Counted from the first letter of the stretch, positions 52,968-62,665 are shown. The stretch: 64,000 bases of DNA from DASSNR01 sp036278935 (GCA_036278935.1 DASUKA010000057.1:1-64000), one strand, 5' to 3'. Numbers and translations: made by a program. The notes: a model not told the origin generated them from the sequence alone.

Positions 52968-53384
52968 TCACTTCTTGGGTGTCTTTGCCGGAGTCTTGGC
53001 GGGCGCGGGGGCCGGCGCCGAGTTGCTGGCAGGCGCCTTGGTACCGCCGGCCGGCTGCAGAGGAACGGCGGGTGTGGTGGCTGGCGCTGTGGCCGGCGCG
53101 CGCTGTCCCGGAGTGAAGCTCTGATCGAGCACGGACTTGGGCGCCGCGGAGTGCGTGGACATCAGGGTCAGGATGAAGCCGAGCGCCAGGAACAGCCCCC
53201 CGCCCCACCAGCTCGCCTTGGTCAGCAGGTTCGCGGCCTGGCGCGTGCCCATGAACGAATCCGGCGACGATGACGTTCCGCCGAAGCTCGCGGAGAGTCC
53301 TCCTCCCTTCGGCGCCTGCATGAGGACAGCCGCGATGAGCAGGATGCTGATCAGCACGAGCAGGACGAGAAGCACGACGTACAT
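52968..53384 (-). CDS. secG: Preprotein translocase subunit SecG
   Basis: 138 aa. Two transmembrane helices (residues about 3-23 and 58-76) around the family loop QAPKGGGLSASFGG. The last 55 residues are an unusual Pro/Ala/Thr/Lys-rich tail (PATAPATTPAVPLQP, APAPAPAKTPAKTPKK) beyond normal SecG. Behind a predicted promoter and coupled to carA. Confidence 0.93.
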   Translation of the reverse strand: MYVVLLVLLVLISILLIAAVLMQAPKGGGLSASFGGTSSSPDSFMGTRQAANLLTKASWWGGGLFLALGFILTLMSTHSAAPKSVLDQSFTPGQRAPATAPATTPAVPLQPAGGTKAPASNSAPAPAPAKTPAKTPKK

Positions 53385-53424
53385 GGCGGCAGGTCACTCC
53401 GGGAAAAAGACACTCAACCAGAAA

Positions 53425-53453
53425 AAGCTAGGGAGAGCAGCCCCCGTGGTCAA
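53425..53453 (-). promoter_or_regulatory. Possible promoter of secG-carA
   Basis: Minus strand -35 TTGACC (53448-53453), overlapping the tpiA stop, 17-bp spacer, -10 TAGCTT (53425-53430). Leader of about 35 nt. Confidence 0.45.
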
Positions 53454-54199
53454 GTGAGCGCAATGCGCGCCCATCGCTCCGCATCCAGACTGGCCCCTCC
53501 CACCAGCAGGCCGTCGACCTCTCCCATGTCGAGCAACGCCGCGGCGTTCCCCTCGTTCACGCTGCCGCCGTAGAGAATGGGGATCTGCGCGGCATCAGAG
53601 CCCAGGCGTTCGCGCAGCGCCGTGCGGATGGTCGCATGCACGGCCGCGGCGTCCTCCGGTCGCGCAGTGTGCCCCGTACCGATGGCCCACACGGGCTCGT
53701 ACGCCACGACCATCGTGGCCATCTGCAGATGCGTGAGGTCCTGGACCCCGGCGCGCAACTGCTCCCGCACGATGTCGTCGGTCGCGCCCCGCTCCCGGTC
53801 CTCCATCGTCTCGCCCACACACAGGACGGGAGTGAGCGACGCGGCGGCCGCCGCCGCGCACTTGCGCGCGACGTCGCAGTCAGCTTCGCCGAAGACGTGG
53901 CGCCGCTCCGAGTGACCGACAAGCACAAGACGCGCGCCCGCATCGCGTGCCAGGGGCGCAGAGTTCTCCCCCGTGAAGGCGCCGCTGGCTTCCCAGTAAA
54001 TGTTCTGCACGCCAACCAGCACATCGGGACGGGCGCGGAGCGCATCGACCACCGCACACAGGGAGAGCGCCGGCGGGAAGATCACGATCGTACGGTCGGG
54101 ATGGGGTTCGTATCGAGCAAGGAAGGTCCGCATGAACGCGGCGGCCTCGCGCGCGCCCACGTTCATCTTCCAGTTCGCCGCCAGGACCGGCGCGCGCAT
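53450..54199 (-). CDS. tpiA: Triosephosphate isomerase
   Basis: 249 aa, family length. Interconverts dihydroxyacetone phosphate and glyceraldehyde 3-phosphate. NWKMN with the catalytic Lys, His in VGHSERR, Glu in VVAYEPVWAIGTG, and YGGSVNEGNA for phosphate binding. ATG overlaps the pgk stop by one base. Third gene of the glycolytic run gap-pgk-tpiA. Confidence 0.98.
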   Translation of the reverse strand: MRAPVLAANWKMNVGAREAAAFMRTFLARYEPHPDRTIVIFPPALSLCAVVDALRARPDVLVGVQNIYWEASGAFTGENSAPLARDAGARLVLVGHSERRHVFGEADCDVARKCAAAAAASLTPVLCVGETMEDRERGATDDIVREQLRAGVQDLTHLQMATMVVAYEPVWAIGTGHTARPEDAAAVHATIRTALRERLGSDAAQIPILYGGSVNEGNAAALLDMGEVDGLLVGGASLDAERWARIALT

Positions 54200-55398
54200 C
54201 AGCCGGCGTCGTCGAGTGCCGCTACGCCCGGAAGCACCTTCCCCTCGAGCAGTTCCAGCGAGGCGCCGCCGCCTGTGGAGACGTGGCTCATCCGCGCGGT
54301 GAGTCCCAGCGCGGCCACGGCGGCCGCGGAGTCACCGCCGCCCACGATGGTCGTCGCGCCTGCGGCCGTGGCGTCCGCCATGGCTTCCGCCACCGCCTTG
54401 GTGCCGCGATCGAACGGCGGCGTCTCGAACACCCCCATCGGACCGTTCCACACCACCGTGCGGGCGCCGCCAATCAGATCGGCAAAGCATTCGGCCGACC
54501 GTGGCCCGATATCGAACATGGCGTCGTCTGCGGGAATGGCGTCGCGCGGAACGGCGTGCGCACGAGCCGCATGATCGAGCGAGGGCGCCACCATCGCATC
54601 CTCGGGCAGCACCAGCTTGGTGTCCGCCCGCTGGAGGAGCGACTTCGCCATATCGATGCGGTCCGGCTCGACGAGCGAGCCTCCCGTCTCCAATCCCATG
54701 GCCCGCAGGAAGGTGCAGGCCATGGCGCCTCCCACCAGCAGGTGGTCCACCACGGGGAGCAGATGCTCGATTACATCGATCTTCCCGGATATCTTCGCGC
54801 CTCCCAGCACCGCCACGAATGGATGGCGCGGCTCGGCGAGCGCATCGTGCAGGTAGGCGAGCTCCTGCGCCATGAGGAGCCCGGCCACGGCCGGGTGCAG
54901 ATGGTGAGCGACCCCCTCGGTGGACGCGTGCGCGCGATGCGCCGCACCGAAGGCATCGTTGACGTAGAGGTCCCCCAGCTGCGCCAGGCGGCTGGCGAGC
55001 TGTGGATCATTGCGCTCCTCGCCCGGCAGGAAGCGCGTATTCTCCAGCAGCAGCACCTCCCCGGGCTCCAGCGCGTTCGTTGCAGCGATAGCATCGTCCG
55101 TGTCGGTCGAGTCCACGAAGCGGACCGGACGACCGAGCAGCTCGGATAATCGCGTGGCGACGGGCTGGAGCGATAAGCTGGGCATCGGCCGTCCTTTTGG
55201 GCGACCGAGGTGAGAGAGCAGGACCACGCGCGCGCCGCGATCCAGCAGCCACCGGATGGTGGGAATCGCGGCGCGGATGCGCATGTCATCGGTGATGCGC
55301 CGCTCCTCGTCCATCGGCACGTTGAAGTCCACCCGCACCAGCGCGCGCCGGTTCCGCACATCGGCATCGGTCAGCTCCCGGAGGGTTTTCTTCCTCAT
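54199..55398 (-). CDS. pgk: Phosphoglycerate kinase
   Basis: 399 aa. Makes ATP from 1,3-bisphosphoglycerate. RVDFNVPMD at about residues 22-30, SHLGRPKG, LLENTRFLPGE, GGAKISGKIDVI and the C-terminal GGGDSAAAV with STGGGASLELLEGK. ATG before KKTLRELTDADV, 43 bp after gap; upstream open frame lacks similarity. Confidence 0.98.
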   Translation of the reverse strand: MRKKTLRELTDADVRNRRALVRVDFNVPMDEERRITDDMRIRAAIPTIRWLLDRGARVVLLSHLGRPKGRPMPSLSLQPVATRLSELLGRPVRFVDSTDTDDAIAATNALEPGEVLLLENTRFLPGEERNDPQLASRLAQLGDLYVNDAFGAAHRAHASTEGVAHHLHPAVAGLLMAQELAYLHDALAEPRHPFVAVLGGAKISGKIDVIEHLLPVVDHLLVGGAMACTFLRAMGLETGGSLVEPDRIDMAKSLLQRADTKLVLPEDAMVAPSLDHAARAHAVPRDAIPADDAMFDIGPRSAECFADLIGGARTVVWNGPMGVFETPPFDRGTKAVAEAMADATAAGATTIVGGGDSAAAVAALGLTARMSHVSTGGGASLELLEGKVLPGVAALDDAG

Positions 55399-55441
55399 GA
55401 GACTCGATGGAACGGGAACCGGAAGCGGCTGGTCGCGGCGG

Positions 55442-56455
55442 TCACAGCCGCTCCCCCACGTAGCCGAGGAGATCCACACAGCGCGACGCGTAGCCCCATT
55501 CATTGTCATACCAGCCGCACACCTTCACGAGCGTCCCATCGATGACGTGCGTGCTCTTGGCGTCGAAGATGCACGAGGCCGGGTTCCCGATGTAGTCCGT
55601 GGATACGAGCTCGAGTTCAGTGTAGGCCAGGTAGCATGCGAGGGGGCCCGCCGCGGCGGCCGCCTTGAAGGCGGCGTTCACCTGCTCGACCGTGACACTG
55701 CGCTCCACCTCGGCCACCAGGTCGGTGAATGACGCGTCAGGCGTTGGCACGCGGACCGCGATGCCATCGAGCTTGCCAGCCACCTCGGGAATCACGAGCG
55801 CGGTGGCCTTCGCTGCGCCGGTGGTGGTGGGAATCATGGAGAGCGCCGCGGCGCGCGCCCGGCGCAGATCCTTGTGCGGCAGATCGAGGATGCGCTGGTC
55901 GTTGGTGTAACTGTGGATGGTGGTCATCGAGCCGCGCCTGAAGCCAAAGCTGTCCAGCACCACCTTCACCATCGGCGCAAGACAGTTGGTGGTGCACGAC
56001 GCGTTGGAGATGATGTTATCGTGTGCGGGGTCGTACCGTTGCTCGTTCACGCCGAGCACGATCGTTACGTCCTCGCCCTTTCCCGGCGCGGAGATGATCA
56101 CCTTGCGTGCGCCCGCCGTGAGGTGCTTGCGCGCGTCGTCTGCCTTGGTGAAGCGCCCGGTGGACTCGAGGACGATGTCCACGCCCAGTTCCTTCCACGG
56201 TAGCTGCGCGGGGTCTTTCTCCGACAGCACCTGGATGGTATCGCCATCCACCGTGATCGTCCCGTCCGCAGACTGCACCTCGCCGGGATAGGTGCGGTGC
56301 ACGGAATCGTATTTGAAGAGATGCGCGAGGGTGCGCGTATCGGTGAGATCGTTGACGGCCACGAAGTCGAGGTCCGTCTTGCCCTGCTCCTTGGCCGCCC
56401 GCAGCACCTGCCGCCCGATTCGGCCGAACCCGTTGATGCCAACCCGAATTGCCAT
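55442..56455 (-). CDS. gap: Glyceraldehyde-3-phosphate dehydrogenase
   Basis: 337 aa, type I. NAD motif VGINGFGRIGRQ, catalytic Cys in SNASCTTNCLAP, His in TIHSYTNDQ, C-terminal WYDNEWGYASRCVDL. The segment FVAVNDLTD with Asp after the second strand favours NAD. 23 bp after comF with AGGAG about 15 nt upstream; a promoter inside the end of comF is possible but not evident. Confidence 0.98.
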   Translation of the reverse strand: MAIRVGINGFGRIGRQVLRAAKEQGKTDLDFVAVNDLTDTRTLAHLFKYDSVHRTYPGEVQSADGTITVDGDTIQVLSEKDPAQLPWKELGVDIVLESTGRFTKADDARKHLTAGARKVIISAPGKGEDVTIVLGVNEQRYDPAHDNIISNASCTTNCLAPMVKVVLDSFGFRRGSMTTIHSYTNDQRILDLPHKDLRRARAAALSMIPTTTGAAKATALVIPEVAGKLDGIAVRVPTPDASFTDLVAEVERSVTVEQVNAAFKAAAAAGPLACYLAYTELELVSTDYIGNPASCIFDAKSTHVIDGTLVKVCGWYDNEWGYASRCVDLLGYVGERL

Positions 56456-56478
56456 GAGACCACACACTCCTGTTGGTT

Positions 56479-57246
56479 CTAGCTGACCCGATCGCCCGCG
56501 GCCGGCGCACGGCCGAAGGTGACAATACTCGTGATCCGAACGCCGCCGGCGCATAATGCATTCGCACACTCGACCGTGGTGGCGCCGGTCGTGAGTACAT
56601 CATCGACGATCATCACGTGCGTTCCCTGCAGCCGCGCGCGCGCGCCTGGGGGTGCACGAAATGCGCCGGAAACGTTGCGCCGTCGCTCCTCCGGAGTCAA
56701 CCGCGTTTGCGTCGGCGTGGCGCGCACGCGCTCCAGGCAGTCCGTCCACACCGGCAGGCGCCATCGCTCCCCGAGAGCGCACGCGAGCACCTCGCTCTGA
56801 TTGAACCCGCGCTCCCGGTGTCTGACCCGCGCGAGCGGAACGGGAACCAGTGCACACCGCTCCTCCAGCACATCGCGCGGCCAGGTCAGCCGTGCCATCC
56901 GCTCCGCCATCCCGCGCGCGAGCGCCGTCCACCCGCCGTACTTGAAGGCGTGCACGATCCGGCCCGCGGAACCGCCGGGGATCCAGCATACGGAGCGCGC
57001 TGCACGCACCAGCGGAGGCAGCGCATCGCACCATGTGCAGCCGCGAGCGCCGAGCGGATGCCCGCACCGGTCGCACTGCGGGTACGGCAGCTGTCTGGCG
57101 CGAACCCAGCATCGTCCGCACACCGCGCCCGTGTCGCCAGCGTCCAGCAACCGCGTGCACACGACGCACGCGCGCGGCAGGAGGAGCTCCAGCAACGCGC
57201 CGCGCAACGCCTGCGCGCGGGCCTGCCATGCCGAGGCGGGGATCAC
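56479..57246 (-). CDS. comF: ComF-family phosphoribosyltransferase-like protein
   Basis: 255 aa. ComF proteins are needed for DNA uptake in competent bacteria and are widespread beyond them. N-terminal zinc-binding cysteines CVVCTRLL, CGRCW, CDRCGHPLG and CTWCD; PRPP-binding motif MIVDDVLTTGATTVECA; RERGFNQSEVLA. GTG start overlaps the aroE stop (GTGA). No other competence gene is in the window. Confidence 0.92.
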   Translation of the reverse strand: MIPASAWQARAQALRGALLELLLPRACVVCTRLLDAGDTGAVCGRCWVRARQLPYPQCDRCGHPLGARGCTWCDALPPLVRAARSVCWIPGGSAGRIVHAFKYGGWTALARGMAERMARLTWPRDVLEERCALVPVPLARVRHRERGFNQSEVLACALGERWRLPVWTDCLERVRATPTQTRLTPEERRRNVSGAFRAPPGARARLQGTHVMIVDDVLTTGATTVECANALCAGGVRITSIVTFGRAPAAGDRVS

Positions 57247-58052
57247 GCCACCGCCTCGCGCATGACCGCTCGCGGCGCCTCCACACCCAGCCAGCGCTCG
57301 AAGGCGAGCGCGCCTTGCTCGATCAGCATGGACAGGCCATCGCGCGCGGTGAGGCCGTGCTGCGCCGCAGCTCGCACCCAGGGCGAACCGCCTGGCCGGT
57401 ACACGAGGTCGAGCACGACAGTGCCGGAGCGCAGCGCATCGATCGGCACCGGGAGCGCATCGTCGAACGCGCCCACTGTGGTGGCGTTCACCACAATGGC
57501 GGCATCGCGCACAGCGTACTCCGCGCTGCCCGCGATGTGCGTGACCACGGGAAAGCGTGCGGCCAACCGCTCTGCGCGATCGCGCGTGCGGTTGGCGAGC
57601 GTCACGCACGTGTCCTCCCACTGTTCGATCGCGGCCAGCACCGCCGCGGCCGCTCCGCCCGCTCCCAGCACGGCGACGTGGCAGCTCCGCGGCAACGTGC
57701 CGTGCGCCTCGCGTGCGAGCGCCGCGAACCCGCCCACATCCGTGTTGTCACCCACGAGCACACCGTCCTCAGCCACCCAGAAGGTGTTCACCGCGCCCAC
57801 GCGTTCGGCCAGCGGCGTCCTCCGGTCACAGAGCGCCGCGAAGGCCGGCTTGTGCGGCACCGTGACGTTGCCGGCGGCTCGGCCTGCTACGAGGGATAAC
57901 ACCGTCTGCGGCAGCGCGCCGGGATACACATCCAGCGCCTCGTAGCACAGCGGCACGCCGAGTGCGCGCAGCGCGGCGTTCTGAAAGCGCGGAGAGAGCG
58001 AATGATGAACCGGGTGACCGAGGAGCACGAGACGGCCCGGAGTCGCGGTCAT
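57243..58052 (-). CDS. aroE: Shikimate dehydrogenase
   Basis: 269 aa. Reduces dehydroshikimate with NADPH in chorismate synthesis, the precursor also used by MqnA. Substrate site HSLSPRFQNAAL and NVTVPHK with the catalytic Lys; cofactor motif VLGAGGAAAAVL; NTDVGGF. ATG overlaps the next upstream gene's stop (ATGA). Confidence 0.95.
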   Translation of the reverse strand: MTATPGRLVLLGHPVHHSLSPRFQNAALRALGVPLCYEALDVYPGALPQTVLSLVAGRAAGNVTVPHKPAFAALCDRRTPLAERVGAVNTFWVAEDGVLVGDNTDVGGFAALAREAHGTLPRSCHVAVLGAGGAAAAVLAAIEQWEDTCVTLANRTRDRAERLAARFPVVTHIAGSAEYAVRDAAIVVNATTVGAFDDALPVPIDALRSGTVVLDLVYRPGGSPWVRAAAQHGLTARDGLSMLIEQGALAFERWLGVEAPRAVMREAVA

Positions 58053-58519
58053 GAGCGACCGGGCGTGGATTCCGCCGCGATGCGATCGACGGCGCGGCGG
58101 ATCTCGCGCTCCAGCTCATCGCACGTCTCGCGATACAGATCGAGCTCGCCACCAAACGGATCGCCAATGGGGCGCTGCTCGGCGCCGCGCGACCCATACG
58201 TCGTGAGCAGGAAGGCCTTGCCTTGGCCGCCAAGCGCCTCCACCCGCTCGAGGTGATGCGGGCCCATGGTGAGGATGAGGTCGCACGACTCAACCAGCTC
58301 GCGCGTGAGCAGCCGCGCCGTGTGATGCGCCAGATCGAGATTGCGTTCCATTGCCACCAGCAGCGCGCCGTCGGACGCGGGGGCGCCCTGCCACGCCGCC
58401 GTTCCCGCGCTCTCTGCCTGCACATCCTCCAGGCCACGCTCCGCAACGATGCGTTGGGCGATGGCCGCCGCCAGCGCACTGCGGCATGTATTCCCGGTGC
58501 AGATAAAGAGAACTCGCAC
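58049..58519 (-). CDS. Low-molecular-weight protein-tyrosine-phosphatase family protein
   Basis: 156 aa. Active-site loop FICTGNTCRSALA (C-x5-R-S, Cys7) and general-acid Asp in the IGDPFGGE segment (residues about 122-128). Similar proteins dephosphorylate tyrosine kinases of polysaccharide export or protein-arginine phosphates, or act as arsenate reductases; no neighbour here decides. GTG start 3 bp after tsaC. Confidence 0.9.
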   Translation of the reverse strand: MRVLFICTGNTCRSALAAAIAQRIVAERGLEDVQAESAGTAAWQGAPASDGALLVAMERNLDLAHHTARLLTRELVESCDLILTMGPHHLERVEALGGQGKAFLLTTYGSRGAEQRPIGDPFGGELDLYRETCDELEREIRRAVDRIAAESTPGRS

Positions 58520-58522
58520 AGC

Positions 58523-59191
58523 TCAGATATCTCCGATCAGGTCGGGTACGCTCTCACGGAGCACCGCCGACGCGATGGCGCCGGGACGGATGACACGCGG
58601 GCGACGTCCCGTGCAATCTACCACGGTCGAAGGCGAGGAGGCGGCCAGATGGCCACCGTCGAGCACGCGCAGCATCCCGCGCGCAATGGCCGTGTCCCAC
58701 CGCGCGATGATCTCGCCCGCGGACATCGCCGCCGGCTCGCCGGGCACGTTCGCGCTGGTGGACGTGATCGGGCGCCCATAGGCGCGGAGGAGCCTGGCCA
58801 CTTGTGGATGCGAGGTCCAGCGCACCGCCACGCCGCCCTCCGGTCCCCGAAGGCGATCGGGAATCTGCCGTCCCCCGCCGGGCAGTACGAGTGTGAGGGG
58901 ACCCGGCCAGTGCCGCGCGGCAAGCTGGGCCGCGTACCCTGACAGCCGCAACTCCAGTCTCGTCACCATCTCGCTCGACGCCACCAGGAGGAGAAAGGGC
59001 TTGGCGGGCGGCCGCTCCTTGAGGCGCACCAGCGCGTCGACCGCCGCATGGTCCACCGCGCCGCCAAAGCCGTAGACCGTCTCCGTCGGATACGCGAGCA
59101 CGTGCCCCGCCTCGAGATGCGTCATGGTAGCGGGAAGCGATGCCTCCACCTCGGCGCTCGACCAGAAGGGGATCCCGAGCGATGCCGTCAT
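58523..59191 (-). CDS. tsaC: L-threonylcarbamoyladenylate synthase
   Basis: 222 aa, Sua5/YciO/YrdC family without the extra Sua5 domain. Makes threonylcarbamoyl-AMP for the t6A tRNA modification. Conserved YPTETVYGFGG, KERPPAKPFLLLV, WPGPLTLVL, ITSTSANVPGEP and STVVDCTG. ATG overlaps the ispD stop (ATGA). Confidence 0.94.
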   Translation of the reverse strand: MTASLGIPFWSSAEVEASLPATMTHLEAGHVLAYPTETVYGFGGAVDHAAVDALVRLKERPPAKPFLLLVASSEMVTRLELRLSGYAAQLAARHWPGPLTLVLPGGGRQIPDRLRGPEGGVAVRWTSHPQVARLLRAYGRPITSTSANVPGEPAAMSAGEIIARWDTAIARGMLRVLDGGHLAASSPSTVVDCTGRRPRVIRPGAIASAVLRESVPDLIGDI

Positions 59192-59886
59192 CTCGGCATC
59201 ATGGCCAGTGCTTCGAGACGCGCAAAGTCGTCCTCCTCGGTGACCTTCATCGCGCGCTCACTTCCGCGCACCACGACCACGGGGAGTCCGAGCCGCTCAC
59301 ACAGCGCCGCGTCGTCACTGGCGGACACATGCGCCCGCCGCGCTTCCATGTAGGCGCGCTCGATCATGGCGCGCGGAAAGCCCTGCGGTGTCTGCGCACG
59401 CCAGAGTCGCGCGCGCTCCACCGTGCGCACGATGCGCCCATCGTCGTCCACCTCCTTCAGCGTGTCGACCACCGGAAGTGCCGCGACCGCCCCGTGGCCC
59501 GTACGTGTTTCGCGCACCACGCGATCGATCGTATCGGCGTCGGCGAGTGGGCGTGCCGCATCGTGCACGAGCACGATGGCCACCTCGGGCGGCAGATCCT
59601 CCAGGCCATGCAGCACGGAGTCGCCGCGCGTGCGCCCGCCGACGGAGACGAGCAGCCGGTCGACATCGCACTGGAAGAGCCAGCCCGGCGGATCGCCGAT
59701 GTATTGCCTGGGCAGCACGGCCACAACGATCGCGACGTCGTCGCGCTCCATGAACGCCTGCACGCTATGCAGCAGCATCGGCTTGCCCGCCACCCACCGG
59801 AACTGCTTGAGCTCCGCGCCCCCGGTGCGCGTGCCGGCGCCCGCCGCCACAATCACCACGCCGACATCCGGCGGAGCGGCACTCAC
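59188..59886 (-). CDS. ispD: 2-C-methyl-D-erythritol 4-phosphate cytidylyltransferase
   Basis: 232 aa. Third step of the MEP pathway; uses CTP. VVIVAAGAGTRTG nucleotide site, ELKQFRWVAGKPML, VHDAARPLAD and the C-terminal ERAMKVTEEDDFARLEAL. GTG start overlaps the radA stop (GTGA). Confidence 0.96.
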   Translation of the reverse strand: MSAAPPDVGVVIVAAGAGTRTGGAELKQFRWVAGKPMLLHSVQAFMERDDVAIVVAVLPRQYIGDPPGWLFQCDVDRLLVSVGGRTRGDSVLHGLEDLPPEVAIVLVHDAARPLADADTIDRVVRETRTGHGAVAALPVVDTLKEVDDDGRIVRTVERARLWRAQTPQGFPRAMIERAYMEARRAHVSASDDAALCERLGLPVVVVRGSERAMKVTEEDDFARLEALAMMPR

Positions 59887-61274
59887 GGGAAGAGGCGCTG
59901 GAACAGCTCGTGAATGGTCCGCGCACCCTCGAGGCGGATGCCATCGGCCGGGCGGCGCGTTGCGTTCCGTGCCGCAAGAAACGCGGTGGTGAAGCCCATG
60001 CGGTGCGCTTCGGCCAGCCTGCGCTCTACCTGCGCGACGGGGCGGATCTCTCCCGCCAGACCGATCTCCCCGAGGAACAGCGCATCGGTGGGGAGCGGGC
60101 GGTCATAGACGCTCGACGCGAGTGCCGCCGCCACCGCCAGGTCGCCGGCCGGCTCCTGCACGCGTAGTCCACCCACGACGTTCACGAAGGCATCGAGCTG
60201 TGCGAACGAGAGCCCGGCGCGCTTGTCCAGCACCGCCAGTAGCAGCGCCAGGCGCCGCGCATCGTAGCCGGTCGTCACGCGCTGCGGTGTGCCGAACCCC
60301 GCTCGCACGGCGAGTCCCTGGATCTCCACCAGGAGGGGACGCGTCCCTTCGATCAGCGCGGACACGGCGCTGCCGGATGCCAGCGACAGCCGGTCGCCCA
60401 GAAAGAGCTCGGAGGGATTGGCCACGGCAGCGAGCCCCTCCTGCGTCATCCGGAAGACCCCGATCTCATCCACCCCGCCGAAGCGGTTCTTGGTGGCCCG
60501 CAGCACGCGCTGGTCCAGTGATCCCTCACCCTCGAAGTAGAGCACCGTATCCACGATGTGCTCGAGCGTCTTGGGACCGGCGATCCCTCCACCCTTCGTC
60601 ACGTGGCCGACCACGAACACCGCGGTGCCGGTATCCTTGGCAAAGCGCATGAGCCGCGCCGCACATTCACGCACCTGTCCCACGCTCCCCGGCGCGCCAT
60701 CCAGGTCGGCGGTGAACACGGTCTGGATGGAGTCCACGAACATCGCCGCGGGCTCCGCGGCAGCGGCGGTCGCGATCATCGTCTCGAGCTGCGTCTCGCT
60801 CAGCAGCTCTACGTCTGCGGCGGGCTCGGACAGGCGGTCCGCGCGGAGCTTCACCTGCAGTGGCGACTCCTCGCCCGAGACGTACAGGGTTTGGTGGCCA
60901 GCGGCCTGGAGCCGCGCGGCAATCTGCAACAGGAGCGTGGACTTCCCGATCCCCGGCTCACCACCCACGAGCACCATCGAGCCGGGGACAATGCCGCCGC
61001 CCAACACGAAGTCGAACTCATCCAGCCCCGTCCGCCATCGCCGCGATTCGGAGCCGTGCACCGCGCCGAGCTTCGTAGTGGCGGCCACGCTGCCGAGCGC
61101 CGCCAGCGTGGCCGTGTCGGCGCGCCGCCGAGCGGTGGTGGCCGCGGGACGCGCCGACACGGTCTCCTCCACCAGCGTGTTCCACTCCATGCAGACATCG
61201 CAGCGGCCGGCCCACTTGGGATGCTCCGCGCCGCAATCCGTGCAGCGATAGACGGTGCGGACCTTGGGACTCAT
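59883..61274 (-). CDS. radA: DNA repair protein RadA
   Basis: 463 aa, family length. Branch-migration helicase in recombination. Zinc finger Cys11, Cys14, Cys25, Cys28; Walker A GGEPGIGKST with Lys111; the RadA-specific KNRFGG motif; C-terminal Lon-like domain with FLGEIGLAGEIRPV. ATG overlaps the dnaB stop (ATGA). Confidence 0.97.
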   Translation of the reverse strand: MSPKVRTVYRCTDCGAEHPKWAGRCDVCMEWNTLVEETVSARPAATTARRRADTATLAALGSVAATTKLGAVHGSESRRWRTGLDEFDFVLGGGIVPGSMVLVGGEPGIGKSTLLLQIAARLQAAGHQTLYVSGEESPLQVKLRADRLSEPAADVELLSETQLETMIATAAAAEPAAMFVDSIQTVFTADLDGAPGSVGQVRECAARLMRFAKDTGTAVFVVGHVTKGGGIAGPKTLEHIVDTVLYFEGEGSLDQRVLRATKNRFGGVDEIGVFRMTQEGLAAVANPSELFLGDRLSLASGSAVSALIEGTRPLLVEIQGLAVRAGFGTPQRVTTGYDARRLALLLAVLDKRAGLSFAQLDAFVNVVGGLRVQEPAGDLAVAAALASSVYDRPLPTDALFLGEIGLAGEIRPVAQVERRLAEAHRMGFTTAFLAARNATRRPADGIRLEGARTIHELFQRLFP

Positions 61275-62665
61275 GTGGAAGTAGGCCGGGTACTGTAGTT
61301 CTCGAAGCGCGTGTACGCCTTATGGAAGAACAGGTTGATGATCCCCGTCGGGCCGTTGCGCTGCTTGCCCACGATCACCTCGGCGCGGCCTTCGATGGAA
61401 TTGCCGTCCTTGTCGACCGGTCCGTCATACATCTCCTGGCGGTAGAGGAACATCACCAGGTCCGCGTCCTGCTCGATCGCGCCGGACTCGCGCAGGTCGG
61501 AGAGTTGCGGGCGCTTCTCCGTCCGCTGTTCGGGCGCACGCGAGAGTTGCGAGAGCGCGACCATGGGGACGTTCAGCTCCTTGGCCAGCGCCTTGAGCGA
61601 GCGCGAAATCTGGCTGATCTCCTGCTGGCGGCTCTCCGAGTGCGGCGGACCCTGAATGAGCTGCATGTAATCGACGATGACGAGCTCGATGCCGGCGTCC
61701 GCCTTGAGGCGGCGCGCTTTGGAGCGGATTTCCAGCAGCGTGATACCGGCCGTGTCGTCAATCCAGATGGGCGCCTGGTTGAGCACGCCGGCCGCGCGCG
61801 CGATGCGGCCAAAGTCATCGTCACGCAACATCCCCTTCCTGAGTTTCTGGGCATCCACTCGCGCCTCCGCGGTAAGCATGCGTTGCACCAGAGACTCTTT
61901 ACTCATTTCCAGCGAAAAGAGTGCAATCGGAATATTGCGCTCGATCGCAGCGTATTGCGCGATGTTGAGGACGAAGGCCGTCTTTCCCATGGAGGGGCGC
62001 GCCGCGATGATGACCAGATCCGCCCGCTGGAAACCTGAGGTGATCTCGTCGAGATCAGAGAAGCCGGAGGGGACGCCGGTGATCGACTGGCCCCCCCGCT
62101 GGAGCGACTCGATGCGCTCCATCGTCGGCCACATCAACTCCTTGATGCGGGTGAAGCCCTGCGTTCCGCGCTGCTGGCTCACCTGGAAGATCCGCTGCTC
62201 AGCGTCATCGAGCAGCTCGGCCGCCGTCATCTTCCCCTCGAAGGCTTCGCCGATGATGCTCGTGGAGGTCTCGATCAGCCGGCGGGTGAGCGCCTTCTCG
62301 CGGACGATCTGTGCGTGGTAGGCGACATTGGCCGCGGTCGGGACGGCGTCTACGAGGAAGCCGATGTAGTCCTTGCCGCCGCTCTGCTCCAGCTCACCGC
62401 GTCGCGAGAGCTCCTCGGCGAGGGTGAGCGGATCCGCAACCTCGCCGCGCTCGGACAGCGCCACCATGGCCCGGAAGATCCGGCGGTGGGCTTCGCGGTA
62501 GAACATCGTGTCGTCCACGTACTCGCTGGCACGCAGGATGGCATCCTGGTCCATGAGCATCGCGGCAATCACCGCCTGCTCGGCGTCCTCAGAGTAGGGT
62601 GGGCGCCGGTCGCGGTACGCGTCACGCGCTGGCGGAATCGAGTAGTCGGCGGGCGAGCTGGACAT
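61271..62665 (-). CDS. dnaB: Replicative DNA helicase
   Basis: 464 aa. Hexameric helicase of the replication fork. N-terminal domain with EDAEQAVIAAMLMD; RecA-like domain with Walker A ARPSMGKTAF, VIVDYMQLIQGP for Walker B, SRSLKALAKELNVPM and SQLSRAPEQR. Start is the ATG before SSSPADYSIPP, 44 bp inside the upstream glycosylase gene, an unusually deep overlap; the next Met is far inside the conserved N-terminal domain, so a much later start is unlikely. No intein. Confidence 0.97.
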   Translation of the reverse strand: MSSSPADYSIPPARDAYRDRRPPYSEDAEQAVIAAMLMDQDAILRASEYVDDTMFYREAHRRIFRAMVALSERGEVADPLTLAEELSRRGELEQSGGKDYIGFLVDAVPTAANVAYHAQIVREKALTRRLIETSTSIIGEAFEGKMTAAELLDDAEQRIFQVSQQRGTQGFTRIKELMWPTMERIESLQRGGQSITGVPSGFSDLDEITSGFQRADLVIIAARPSMGKTAFVLNIAQYAAIERNIPIALFSLEMSKESLVQRMLTAEARVDAQKLRKGMLRDDDFGRIARAAGVLNQAPIWIDDTAGITLLEIRSKARRLKADAGIELVIVDYMQLIQGPPHSESRQQEISQISRSLKALAKELNVPMVALSQLSRAPEQRTEKRPQLSDLRESGAIEQDADLVMFLYRQEMYDGPVDKDGNSIEGRAEVIVGKQRNGPTGIINLFFHKAYTRFENYSTRPTST

